Of a stretch of DNA of 39,135 nucleotides, positions 26,425 to 33,591 are shown in pieces. Each line of letters begins with the position of its first letter. Position 1 is the first letter of the stretch. Under the pieces are notes generated by a model. The model saw nothing but the letters and a program-made list of their open reading frames with translations, did no database searches and was not told the origin of the DNA. The stretch covers positions 1 to 39,135 of the forward strand of contig PWKY01000072.1 of assembly GCA_003560595.1 (NCBI GenBank), given 5' to 3'. A program made the translations under genes and the position numbers. The stretch is from Thermoplasmata archaeon. Lineage in GTDB: Archaea > Thermoplasmatota > Thermoplasmata > Halarchaeoplasmatales > Halarchaeoplasmataceae.

Positions 26425-26640
26425 AGCTGTCCCCTGGCTGTAACAGTAGGGTTCATAGTAAGGCACGGCCAACTCCCCTTCCTGACTCTAGCCAGGGGCA
26501 TGTTTGATCCCGGGGTTGTTCCCTGATCATAACTGGACGTCACGCCCTGGGTTCACAGGGGGACCCATCGGAATCCGACCCGACCCTTGCATCGTAGATC
26601 ACAGTGCTGGGGTACTCCCCACGACCTTCATGATCGGGCA
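26425..26640 (-). ncRNA. GC-rich structured RNA candidate (stand-alone RNA or 5' leader)
   Basis: About 215 nt of GC-rich sequence in an AT-rich setting, with its own TATA box 25 nt upstream of the predicted 5' end. Many helices can be drawn on the minus strand: an 8-bp enclosing helix pairs 26639-26632 with 26585-26578 (two G-U), around a GTGGGG-AGTA-CCCC hairpin; CCCTG-TGAACC-CAGGG; GGG-AACAAC-CCC; and CCTGGC-TAGA-GTCAGG. No RNase P, SRP, tRNA or known riboswitch signatures are recognised. No T-run separates it from the zinc-ribbon gene, so it may be a regulatory leader. Exact 3' end unknown. Confidence 0.55.
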
Positions 26641-26660
26641 GTATTAACAGTTCACTATGG

Positions 26661-26670
26661 GTATATTAAT
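26661..26670 (-). promoter_or_regulatory. TATA box of the structured RNA / zinc-ribbon transcript
   Basis: ATTAATATAC on the minus strand is centred 25 nt before 26640, exactly where the first helix of the structured RNA begins. It lies in the gap after the AbrB-like gene. Confidence 0.6.
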
Positions 26671-26740
26671 CCTTCGAATCTAGTCCATAAAATGATATAC
26701 GTTGATCAAGGGGAATACTAGGCAAAAATGCTCTTTTACT

Positions 26741-26971
26741 CTAATCCATATTATTTGGGTCTTTACTCTCGATCTTTAGGCTTTTACGATTCGGCCATTT
26801 ACCCGCCTTTTGGATTATGATGAAGTCCTCACGCACACGTACCAGGACCTCGTCTCCTATCTCCATTCCCGCGGCCTCTAACTCGTCCTCGTTAAGGCTT
26901 AGATGAGCGTTGTGGAATCTTCCGTCTTGTCCTTTGGACCCACTTGGATTCAATTTCTTTTTTCTTACCAT
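26741..26971 (-). CDS. AbrB-like small DNA-binding or regulatory protein
   Basis: A 76-residue protein with a basic N-terminus (MVRKKKLNPSGSK) followed by a sequence with the swapped-hairpin AbrB/SpoVT pattern: NAHLSLNEDELEAAGMEIGDEVLVRVREDFIIIQKAG. The alternation around GMEIGDEVLVRV is typical of AbrB-fold regulators and antitoxins. No toxin-like gene is adjacent, so an antitoxin role is not supported. It precedes the structured RNA on the same strand. Confidence 0.65.
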   Translation of the reverse strand: MVRKKKLNPSGSKGQDGRFHNAHLSLNEDELEAAGMEIGDEVLVRVREDFIIIQKAGKWPNRKSLKIESKDPNNMD

Positions 26972-27025
26972 GGGTATCCTGTACTATCCACACCAAGAGC
27001 TATTATTTAAATCTAATCTATGAGT

Positions 27026-27820
27026 TCATAGTAAGAGTCGTATGATGAAGTAAATGCCGATTATGAACGCATATCCCGGTATCAATACTTTCCAGATCTT
27101 GTTCGGGAGTACTCGAAGTATGTAAGGAGCTAGTACGGATGCAAAGAAGGAGCCGGTGAACATGGACGGTAAAAGTAGGAAATCTATCCTGCTGGTGGGA
27201 TCAAGTAACGCCAGGGCGAAGAATGATACCGCACCCACGGTGGATACTATGCCTTCGGTGGTTTGGGTAAGAGCTGCGGCGGTTTTTTCATAGATGCCGG
27301 AAAGTATGTTACCCATGACCAGGACCGGACCGTAACCGCCACCGCCGACGCCTTTGTTAAAACCGGCGATAGCTGCGAAGGTTACTATGAATTTGGGCCT
27401 GTAAGTGTACTTTTTACTTCCTTCTTTCACCCGAACGAGTCCCAGGAAACCCATGACTATCACTAATATGGCGATATACATGCTCAAAACAAAATCAGGC
27501 GGTTGGATCACGTAATGCACCAAGAATACGGAAAATGCGATCATCAAGGATCCGACCCCGCCGGTGAACAGTACGGTTTTGGTCTCGTCGTTCAGAGGTC
27601 TTTTCAACGAATAATGGACATTTTCGAACTCATGATGGAACCAACCTGAGACCAAGCCGGACATCGCTGCGACTATGACCAGAGATGGGATCACCTGGTA
27701 CGAGCTGAATCCCATCATCAGTAGTAAAGGTGCAGACACGGTACCCAGACCCTGGCCGGCCGAGCTATCTATGAGATCGAAAACGAATATTATCGCTATG
27801 ACCGTGAAAAAAATTTCCAT
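27026..27820 (-). CDS. TauE/SafE family (TSUP) permease
   Basis: A 264-residue membrane protein with about eight helices. Two family repeats are visible: DLIDSSAGQGLGTVSAPLLLMMGFSSYQVIPS and the second FNKGVGGGGYGPVLVMGNILSG with ALTQTTEGIVS. Relatives export sulfite, sulfonates or other sulfur-containing anions. The ATG at 27820 is preferred over GTG at 27829; GGCGGTG lies about 7 nt upstream. A small membrane protein gene lies about 80 nt upstream on the same strand and may be in the same transcript. Confidence 0.88.
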   Translation of the reverse strand: MEIFFTVIAIIFVFDLIDSSAGQGLGTVSAPLLLMMGFSSYQVIPSLVIVAAMSGLVSGWFHHEFENVHYSLKRPLNDETKTVLFTGGVGSLMIAFSVFLVHYVIQPPDFVLSMYIAILVIVMGFLGLVRVKEGSKKYTYRPKFIVTFAAIAGFNKGVGGGGYGPVLVMGNILSGIYEKTAAALTQTTEGIVSTVGAVSFFALALLDPTSRIDFLLLPSMFTGSFFASVLAPYILRVLPNKIWKVLIPGYAFIIGIYFIIRLLL

Positions 27821-27899
27821 CAGATACACCGCCTGAATATAGGTATACTTTCATCTCCTCTGCTCTGGAATCGTTCCTTTATTGTTTTATCCGACCCCA

Positions 27900-28073
27900 T
27901 CACAGGAACAGATACATTATCCCCATGGACAGGCCGTAAAAGCCAAAAGCTACAGCCAGTTTTTTTATCTTCTCCTTCTTCACCTTCATCCTTTCGGACA
28001 GGCTCTTCTGATCATTCCAGAACATGGCTGTCGCGCCCATTTCCTTCCTATATTCGATATTTTCATTCCCCAT
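27900..28073 (-). CDS. Small 57-residue single-span membrane protein
   Basis: A complete short gene with ATG at 28073. The N-terminal half is charged (MGNENIEYRKEMGATAMF, then a lysine-rich RMKVKKEKIKK), followed by one hydrophobic helix (LAVAFGFYGLSMGIMYLFL) reaching the C-terminus. AGGTGAT lies just before the start, and a TATA box (TATATAAAAG, about 28091-28100) sits about 25 nt upstream, so both a promoter and a ribosome binding site support it. It precedes the TauE/SafE permease gene and could be an accessory subunit. No family is recognised. Confidence 0.7.
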   Translation of the reverse strand: MGNENIEYRKEMGATAMFWNDQKSLSERMKVKKEKIKKLAVAFGFYGLSMGIMYLFL

Positions 28074-28271
28074 TTATATCACCTATCTACCTTTTATATA
28101 CCATCCATATTACTTAGGCATATTTTCTATGTAGGTTACACGTATCATATAGTATATGGTGTTTCGCCTTAATAAACTTTGCCTTCATCTCCATCCATGC
28201 CTTTATCTAAGGTAGAATATGAAGAGTTATCCGGAAAAACCTATATATCGACTGGATAATCTGTATATCCT

Positions 28272-29681
28272 ATGAAAGAGGACTTGGACCTAGATAATAT
28301 CATACGGGACGATAAGTTCCAGACCGCCCTAGGTTTGACTATATTTTTTATCATAGTGGTCCTAGCCCATCTTTTTACTGCTGACCCACAGATCTACTAC
28401 GGCGGTGCCGTCATCTTAATCGCTATCTATCTGTGGTTGTTAACACCGATATCCTTTATCTTTACTACATTCCTCATAATCTCTGCCTCGGTTCTCCTGG
28501 GTCTCCTACCTACCGAAGAAGCATTCTACGGTTTTTCCTCCGGTACCCTTTTCTTTCTTATGGGGGCCTTCATCCTGGCCATAGCCTTCGAAACTCAAGA
28601 TCTTCACAAGAGGGTTGCACTAACGTTCTTGAGATACTTTGGTGCATCGACCAAACGATTTCTGTTAGGGGTAACCATGATCGGTGCGTTCCTTTCCATG
28701 CTCATGCCCGAACACGGGATCACCGCCATATTCATACCGATCCTTCTCAGCATATACATGTATACCAAAAGGAAAAATATACTAGAATCCAACTTTGCAA
28801 AGGCAACTCTTCTTGCACTATCCTACGGTACCTCCGTGGGAAGCATAGCTACCTTCCTTGGTGGAGCAAGGAACATATTGGCGGTAGAGATATACACCAA
28901 TTATACCGGGGAAACCGTTTCTTTCGTAGAATGGTTCATAGCTTCCATACCCATCGCATTGGTGATGATGGTTTTAGTGTATCTAGTTCTGAAAAAGATC
29001 TTTAAACTCGAAGATGTGGACATGGATAACATCCGTTTTAAGATAGAGGGTGAGTTAAGGGATATGGGCGACCTGACCATGGGGCAGGGGATGGCCGGAG
29101 GTTTTCTCATATCAGGGTTCATATTATGGGCCACAATCGGTCAGGTACTCGGTATGGGCGTGGTTGCCGTTATGCTGGCAGTTGCCATAGGTATGACGAA
29201 GTTGGTAACGTGGGAAGATGTAGAATCCAGGATGCCCTGGGGTATGCTGTTCCTGTATGTAGGAGCGGTGACCCTTTCTTTGGTACTTCCAAGATCGGGT
29301 ATCCTTGATTCCATTGCCGAGTCCCTACTCTCGTTCGTTGGTACAAACCCCTTTTTGGTGCTAGCCACGTTCGCCCTCATGGCGGTTTTCTTATCCGGAA
29401 TAATGAGTAATGCGGCCGTTACCGCTATAATACTTCCCATAGCCATAACATCCATGAAACCCCTGGGGTTACCCCTTATCGTACCCGTCTATACCATCGC
29501 ACTTGCCAGTGCCTTTGCCTTCACTACTCCAGTGGGGACACCCAGCGCCATGCTGGTTTATGGTACCGGAAATTTGGAAGCCAGGGACTTTTTCAAATCG
29601 GGGATGATACTCAGTATCCTCGGTGTGCTGTGCTTCCTGACTGTAGGATTAGGTTGGTGGAAACTTTTAGGATATTGGTGA
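28272..29681 (+). CDS. SLC13/DASS-type anion:sodium symporter
   Basis: A 469-residue membrane protein with about eleven to twelve helices. The arrangement matches the divalent anion:sodium symporter family (CitT/SLC13), with an SNA-like motif at MSNAAVTAIILPI and TPVGTPSAMLVYG in the second half, and the pair SYGTSVGSIATFLGGARN in the first half. Family members move dicarboxylates, citrate or sulfate with sodium; the substrate cannot be called. A TATA box (CTATATATC, 28241-28249) sits about 26 nt before the ATG, implying a leaderless mRNA. A universal stress protein gene follows 19 nt downstream. Confidence 0.88.
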   Translation: MKEDLDLDNIIRDDKFQTALGLTIFFIIVVLAHLFTADPQIYYGGAVILIAIYLWLLTPISFIFTTFLIISASVLLGLLPTEEAFYGFSSGTLFFLMGAFILAIAFETQDLHKRVALTFLRYFGASTKRFLLGVTMIGAFLSMLMPEHGITAIFIPILLSIYMYTKRKNILESNFAKATLLALSYGTSVGSIATFLGGARNILAVEIYTNYTGETVSFVEWFIASIPIALVMMVLVYLVLKKIFKLEDVDMDNIRFKIEGELRDMGDLTMGQGMAGGFLISGFILWATIGQVLGMGVVAVMLAVAIGMTKLVTWEDVESRMPWGMLFLYVGAVTLSLVLPRSGILDSIAESLLSFVGTNPFLVLATFALMAVFLSGIMSNAAVTAIILPIAITSMKPLGLPLIVPVYTIALASAFAFTTPVGTPSAMLVYGTGNLEARDFFKSGMILSILGVLCFLTVGLGWWKLLGYW

Positions 29682-29700
29682 TATAGATAGGTGAATAGAG

Positions 29701-30168
29701 ATGAAAGAAAAAAAGGAAAAAATCATGCTGATAGCCAGCTATAAACGCGAATATTCGGATGCTGCCCTAAACAAGATTCAGCGTTTGATACAAAAGATGA
29801 AACCAGACAGGATAGTGGTGATAAAAGTTGTAGAGGAGAGACAAACCAAAGAACTGGTCAGCGCATCAGTTGGTATGGATGAAAAATCACACATGCAAAA
29901 ATCCATCAGAGAAGAGAAAAAAATCTGTTCAGACGAACTTGCCTCAGATTTAGTTAAAACGATTGAACAAATGGACATACCCATAGAAGTCTATTTCAGG
30001 ATGGGGGAGAGGATATCCCAAGTTATAGTCGATGAATTCAAACGTCAGGGCGCTAACCTATTGATAATACACGATACTAAAAAAGGAAGACTGGATAAAT
30101 TGTTCGGCAGCAATACTACCAAAGAGATCATGGAGGAGCTCGATGAGGAAATGGTCATCAGACTCTGA
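29701..30168 (+). CDS. Universal stress protein (UspA) family
   Basis: A 155-residue UspA-type protein with IMLIASYKREYSDAALNKIQRLIQ at the start, a central helical stretch, and the ANLLIIHDTKKGRLDKLFGSNTTKEIM block; the usual ATP-binding G-2x-G-9x-G-S/T motif is only partly matched. GGTGAATAGAG precedes the ATG. It follows the SLC13-type transporter by 19 nt, a pairing seen in other archaea where Usp proteins lie beside transporters, suggesting regulation or sensing for the transporter. Confidence 0.8.
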   Translation: MKEKKEKIMLIASYKREYSDAALNKIQRLIQKMKPDRIVVIKVVEERQTKELVSASVGMDEKSHMQKSIREEKKICSDELASDLVKTIEQMDIPIEVYFRMGERISQVIVDEFKRQGANLLIIHDTKKGRLDKLFGSNTTKEIMEELDEEMVIRL

Positions 30169-30231
30169 ACGCCTACAAAAATTATAATAACTAGGACTTT
30201 CAACTAAATACACACAGGAGATGAAGAGAAA

Positions 30232-31062
30232 TTGACGATATACACGGATGTATTTCTCTGGACCGGTATCGCCTTGCTTTTGTTCGGATATATCGGAAAG
30301 TATCGCAAGCATGAAACGAGGATGGTCGGTTATGTGATACTTGGATTATTCTGGGTAGCTGAGGCGCCATATTTTTTCGACATCGGTGATATCGTGAACG
30401 CGACTCTGTGTTTAGCCGCTCTTCCTCTTTTCTCCTACTTCGCATACCACGAGTTCCTTTCTAGAAAGTGGGATGAGGATCCGGAGTTGATGAAGTTCAT
30501 AGCCGGAAGTATCTCTATATCCATGTTGATCTACTACAGCGTACAGAGGATACCATTGGCTGCAGGTTTTTTGACCCAGATCGTAGCACAGCATACCAAC
30601 TGGATCTTATCGGGCATGGGCTACGATTTTACACTGGGTGCCATCGAGTACGGAGGCAACCCCTTGTTTTATAGAGTGAATCAAGAACCTATAGGCATAC
30701 CGATAATCGGCTCGGGGATACGGATAATCTTCGCATGTACGGCTCTTCAAACCTTGGCCCCTGCAGGTACCTTGTTGGCACTCACAGCAGCGGAATGGCA
30801 GCGGAAAATTAAGAGTTTGATCATAGTTTTGGTCACAGTGTATATAGCCAATCTATTGAGGAACGTGATGATCGTTTATCTAACATATGAAGACATCACT
30901 TCTTTCGAAGTGGCCCATCATCAGATCGCCAAGGTCGGTTCCGTGATAGTACTCGTGATACTGATGTTGATCGTGTTCGAGATCATGCCCGAGTTCTACG
31001 ATAATATCATAGGTATAGTTTCATTACCCAAAAGAGAAAAGTTATCCGCCGGAGACGACTGA
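30232..31062 (+). CDS. artA: Archaeosortase A (ArtA) family
   Basis: A 276-residue membrane transpeptidase-like protein with about eight helices. The catalytic residues of archaeosortases are visible: Cys169 (IFACTALQTLAP), Arg210 (YIANLLRNVMIV) and the His pair 229/230 (FEVAHHQIAKVGS). ArtA processes proteins with PGF-CTERM tails and attaches a lipid to them. The start is a TTG with GGAGATGA about 8 nt upstream; the ATG between is out of frame. No PGF-CTERM protein is present in the window, so the substrates are elsewhere. The 3' end overlaps the convergent sulfur-carrier gene by 21 nt. Confidence 0.9.
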   Translation: MTIYTDVFLWTGIALLLFGYIGKYRKHETRMVGYVILGLFWVAEAPYFFDIGDIVNATLCLAALPLFSYFAYHEFLSRKWDEDPELMKFIAGSISISMLIYYSVQRIPLAAGFLTQIVAQHTNWILSGMGYDFTLGAIEYGGNPLFYRVNQEPIGIPIIGSGIRIIFACTALQTLAPAGTLLALTAAEWQRKIKSLIIVLVTVYIANLLRNVMIVYLTYEDITSFEVAHHQIAKVGSVIVLVILMLIVFEIMPEFYDNIIGIVSLPKREKLSAGDD

Positions 31063-31233
31063 AAGTACTTTGATGGTATCTCCGTCTTCTAAGGGGTGAT
31101 CTAGAGGGACCGGTCTTCCATCTTTGACAACGATGATGGCATCGAGATGGTGATCCAGTTCTTTGACCAGGTCCGATACATGGCTGTCGGTCGACATCCT
31201 AACGTTTCCCACACCTTCAACGTTTATTTCCAT
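31042..31233 (-). CDS. Ubiquitin-like sulfur carrier (MoaD/ThiS/SAMP-like)
   Basis: A 63-residue beta-grasp protein ending in VVSGG, the diglycine tail that is adenylated and thiocarboxylated. The pattern VKDGRPVPLDHPLEDGDTIKVLSVVSGG is typical of MoaD/ThiS/SAMP proteins. It could supply sulfur for tRNA thiolation, thiamine or molybdopterin, or modify proteins; no partner E1 (MoeB/UbaA) is in the window. The ATG at 31233 is preferred to a TTG at 31248; a TATA box (TTTTATATCC, 31257-31266) lies about 25 nt upstream inside the end of the preceding gene, giving a leaderless message. Confidence 0.85.
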   Translation of the reverse strand: MEINVEGVGNVRMSTDSHVSDLVKELDHHLDAIIVVKDGRPVPLDHPLEDGDTIKVLSVVSGG

Positions 31234-31271
31234 AACGTTCAGCTTCAAAGTGTTCGGATATAAAATAGTTT

Positions 31272-31700
31272 CTAATCGAGCAGTTCTCTTAGATATTCAT
31301 CCATCTTTTGCACTGCCGTTTCTTTCCTGGAGGGGTAGCTTTCGACCCTGGCTCTCACCCGGATCGTGTTGTCACCGGTGGAAAGTAGGGTTTTGCCTAG
31401 ATAGGCCTTGCCCTTATCAAGTCTGAAGAAAAAGTTACAGTCCTGGTCTATACGCCTTTCCAGGTCTCGAAGTAATCCTTCCACCACGTCTCTTGACAGA
31501 TTCATGAAAACACCGTCCATCTCTCGATTACGAGAGAGTTTGCCCTTGATTATGAGGATAGGATTGCCGTGATATCCCTCGGCTTCATCCTCCTCCCACT
31601 CGACTTCATGCAGGGCTACGGCGTGTAGTGCTTCTTTCACCTTAAGTGGATCCTCGGTAGCATGACAGTAGGTCAGGAACTCGATATAGTGGAAGGTCAT
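31272..31700 (-). CDS. COG1325-type RNA-binding protein (predicted exosome-associated)
   Basis: A 142-residue protein of the archaeal COG1325/DUF54 family, predicted to be an exosome-associated RNA-binding protein. Recognised parts are FLTYCHATEDPLKVKEAL, the central YHGNPILIIKGKLSRNREM and the C-terminal FFFRLDKGKAYLGKTLLSTGDNTIRVRARVESYP. A TATA box (about 31718-31730) lies about 25 nt before the ATG, so the message is leaderless. It precedes the sulfur-carrier gene on the same strand. Confidence 0.85.
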   Translation of the reverse strand: MTFHYIEFLTYCHATEDPLKVKEALHAVALHEVEWEEDEAEGYHGNPILIIKGKLSRNREMDGVFMNLSRDVVEGLLRDLERRIDQDCNFFFRLDKGKAYLGKTLLSTGDNTIRVRARVESYPSRKETAVQKMDEYLRELLD

Positions 31701-31717
31701 ATCGAAGGTCAGGATTG

Positions 31718-31760
31718 ATAAAATATAAATATCCTACTGTTGTGTACGGTTTAAAAAATG
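31718..31760. promoter_or_regulatory. Divergent promoters: COG1325 gene and LsrF-like operon
   Basis: Only 70 nt separate the two start codons. The minus-strand TATA (GGATATTTATATTTTATC region, 31718-31733) serves the COG1325 gene, and GGTTTAAAAAATG (31748-31760) is the plus-strand TATA for the aldolase gene, about 25 nt from its ATG. GGTGATG also precedes the aldolase start, so it has both leaderless spacing and a ribosome binding site. Confidence 0.55.
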
Positions 31761-31770
31761 GTGATGAAAA

Positions 31771-32559
31771 ATGGATTGGGGAATAAAAAACCGCATGTCA
31801 CAGTTGATCCAGCCGGATGGTAAGTGTCTCTTTCTACCCATCGATCACGGGTACTTTCAAGGACCGACGACCAAATTAGAGAAACCGGGAAAGACCGTAG
31901 AGCCGTTGATGGAGTACGCCGACGCTCTCTTCGTTACTCGGGGTGTATTGAGGAACTGTATACCTGCAGATAACACAAAGCCGATAATCCTTCGCGTATC
32001 GGGAGGGCCTAGTGTGATAGGTGAGGACCTGGCCAACGAGGAGCTGACTACGTCGATAGAGGAGATATTGAGATTGAACGCTACCGCGGTGGGTATATCG
32101 ATCTTCGTGGGCAGTGAGTATGAAACTCAAACGGTCACCAACCTGGCCAACCTAGTGGATGAATGTGAGAACTACGGCGTCCCGGTGATGGCTGTGACCG
32201 CCGTTGGTAAGGAGTTAGAGAAGAGGGATGCCCGTTATCTCGGGTTGGCCTCGCGTATCGCCGCGGAGATGGGCGCACGGGTAGTCAAAACATACTGGTG
32301 CGAGAACTTCGATAAGGTCGTAGAAGGATGCCCGGTACCAGTGGTCATGGCCGGTGGTCCCGCAGTAGATACGGAGAAAGAAGTGTTCGACTTCGTTTAT
32401 GACGGCATCAGCAAAGGAGCCGCCGGTGTCAATCTAGGTAGAAACGTCTGGAAGAACGATTATCCAGTACCTATGATCCGCGCTCTCAGAGCGATAATCC
32501 ATGAAGGATATACTGCTGACGAGGCGAACGACCTGTTCGAAGAACTGAAAAGCGAGTAG
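31771..32559 (+). CDS. LsrF-like class I aldolase/thiolase family protein
   Basis: A 262-residue TIM-barrel enzyme of the DhnA/LsrF class I aldolase family. The start DWGIKNRMSQLIQPDGKCLFLPIDHGYFQGPT, the segments SIFVGSEYETQT, PVMAVTAVGKELEKRDARYLGLASRIAAE and VVKTYW closely follow LsrF; Lys173 (VVKTYW) is the predicted Schiff-base lysine. In Escherichia coli LsrF cleaves a phosphorylated dione derived from the AI-2 signal. No other lsr genes are here, so the true substrate in this archaeon may be a different sugar phosphate. It is followed at 3 nt by the dehydrogenase gene, so they likely act in one pathway. Confidence 0.85.
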   Translation: MDWGIKNRMSQLIQPDGKCLFLPIDHGYFQGPTTKLEKPGKTVEPLMEYADALFVTRGVLRNCIPADNTKPIILRVSGGPSVIGEDLANEELTTSIEEILRLNATAVGISIFVGSEYETQTVTNLANLVDECENYGVPVMAVTAVGKELEKRDARYLGLASRIAAEMGARVVKTYWCENFDKVVEGCPVPVVMAGGPAVDTEKEVFDFVYDGISKGAAGVNLGRNVWKNDYPVPMIRALRAIIHEGYTADEANDLFEELKSE

Positions 32560-32562
32560 AAT

Positions 32563-33588
32563 ATGCGGGTAGCCACATATCACAGTAACGACGATGTTCG
32601 TGTAGAGGAGATGCCGATACCTTCCATCGGCAGTGACGAACTACTGGTGAAGGTGCGAGCAAGCGGTATATGCGGCAGCGATGTGATGGAGTGGTACCGC
32701 ATAAAAAAAGCTCCTCGAGTACTCGGACATGAGATAGCAGGAGATATAGTTGAAGTGGGAGAAGACGTCCAGGGCTATGAGAAAGGGCAGCGTGTCTTCG
32801 TATCTCACCACGTTCCCTGTGGATCGTGTAAATACTGTGAAGACGATCATACATCGGTGTGTGATACACTCCGCTCTACGAACTTCGACCCAGGGGGATT
32901 CGCCGAGTATCTAAGGGTGCCAAAGATCAACGTTGAGAAGGGTGTGTACGTGATCCCCGATAATATGACTTATTCCCAAGGGGTTTTCATAGAACCTCTG
33001 GCGTGTGTGATCCGGGGGCAGAACTTTTTAGGTATCAGTCCCGGAGATACCGTGCTGGTCCTGGGCAGTGGTTTATCAGGACTATTACATGTAAAACTCG
33101 CCCTGGCCCACGGAGCTAAAAGGGTGATGGCCACGGATATCTCGGAGCTAAGGATGGAAACCGCAAAAAATATCGGTGCTGAAACCGTTTTTAACGCTGA
33201 AGATGTTTCACCTTCCAGCATCCGTGAAGCCAATGACGGATGCTTGGCTGAAAAAGTCATCGTCAGCGTGGGTGCGCCTTCCGCTATGGAACAGGCGTTC
33301 AGAACCGTCGATAAAGGTGGACGCATCCTCCTTTTTGCACCCCTTAAACCGGAACAGATGCTGCCCATGCCCGTATGGGACTTATGGAAAGATGAAGTGA
33401 CTATAACAACCTCCTACGCCGCCAGCCATGAAGATATAAAAGAGGCCATAGATCTCATCTCTTCAGGAAAGGTCCGAGTAAAAGATCTGATCACTCACGA
33501 ACTGCCTCTGGAGGAAGCTCAGAAAGGATTTCAACTAACGGCTAGAGGCGAGGACTCACTCAAAGTGATCATAAGACCGGATATGTGA
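32563..33588 (+). CDS. Zinc-dependent medium-chain (MDR) alcohol dehydrogenase
   Basis: A 341-residue MDR-family dehydrogenase. Catalytic zinc residues are Cys37 (GICGSD) and the His56-Glu57 pair (GHE); the structural zinc site is complete with Cys86, Cys89, Cys92 and Cys100. The nucleotide-binding Rossmann fold shows VLVLGSGLSGLLHVKLA with an acidic VMATDIS after it, suggesting NAD rather than NADP. Relatives include L-threonine and polyol dehydrogenases. It starts 3 nt after the LsrF-like gene, so it probably oxidises or reduces the same or a neighbouring metabolite. Confidence 0.9.
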   Translation: MRVATYHSNDDVRVEEMPIPSIGSDELLVKVRASGICGSDVMEWYRIKKAPRVLGHEIAGDIVEVGEDVQGYEKGQRVFVSHHVPCGSCKYCEDDHTSVCDTLRSTNFDPGGFAEYLRVPKINVEKGVYVIPDNMTYSQGVFIEPLACVIRGQNFLGISPGDTVLVLGSGLSGLLHVKLALAHGAKRVMATDISELRMETAKNIGAETVFNAEDVSPSSIREANDGCLAEKVIVSVGAPSAMEQAFRTVDKGGRILLFAPLKPEQMLPMPVWDLWKDEVTITTSYAASHEDIKEAIDLISSGKVRVKDLITHELPLEEAQKGFQLTARGEDSLKVIIRPDM

Positions 33589-33591
33589 TCT

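Noticed and set aside
26415-26543. Longer N-terminus for the zinc-ribbon protein
   Set aside because: The extra 43 residues are translated from the GC-rich structured RNA. The segment TVTARGQLTI superficially resembles AbrB, but there is no ribosome site and the family form starts at the zinc ribbon.
26425-26640. RNase P RNA, tRNA or TPP riboswitch in the GC-rich stretch
   Set aside because: No GAGGAAAGTCC or ACAGAAYRGGG signatures, no T-loop with acceptor stem, and no GCTGAGA box were found on either strand.
26741-26971. Toxin-antitoxin module with the AbrB-like protein as antitoxin
   Set aside because: No toxin-like gene is adjacent; neighbours are a permease and the structured RNA.
28433-29005. 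190-codon plus-strand frame
   Set aside because: It is a frame-shifted shadow of the SLC13-type transporter and encodes low-complexity, unrecognised sequence.
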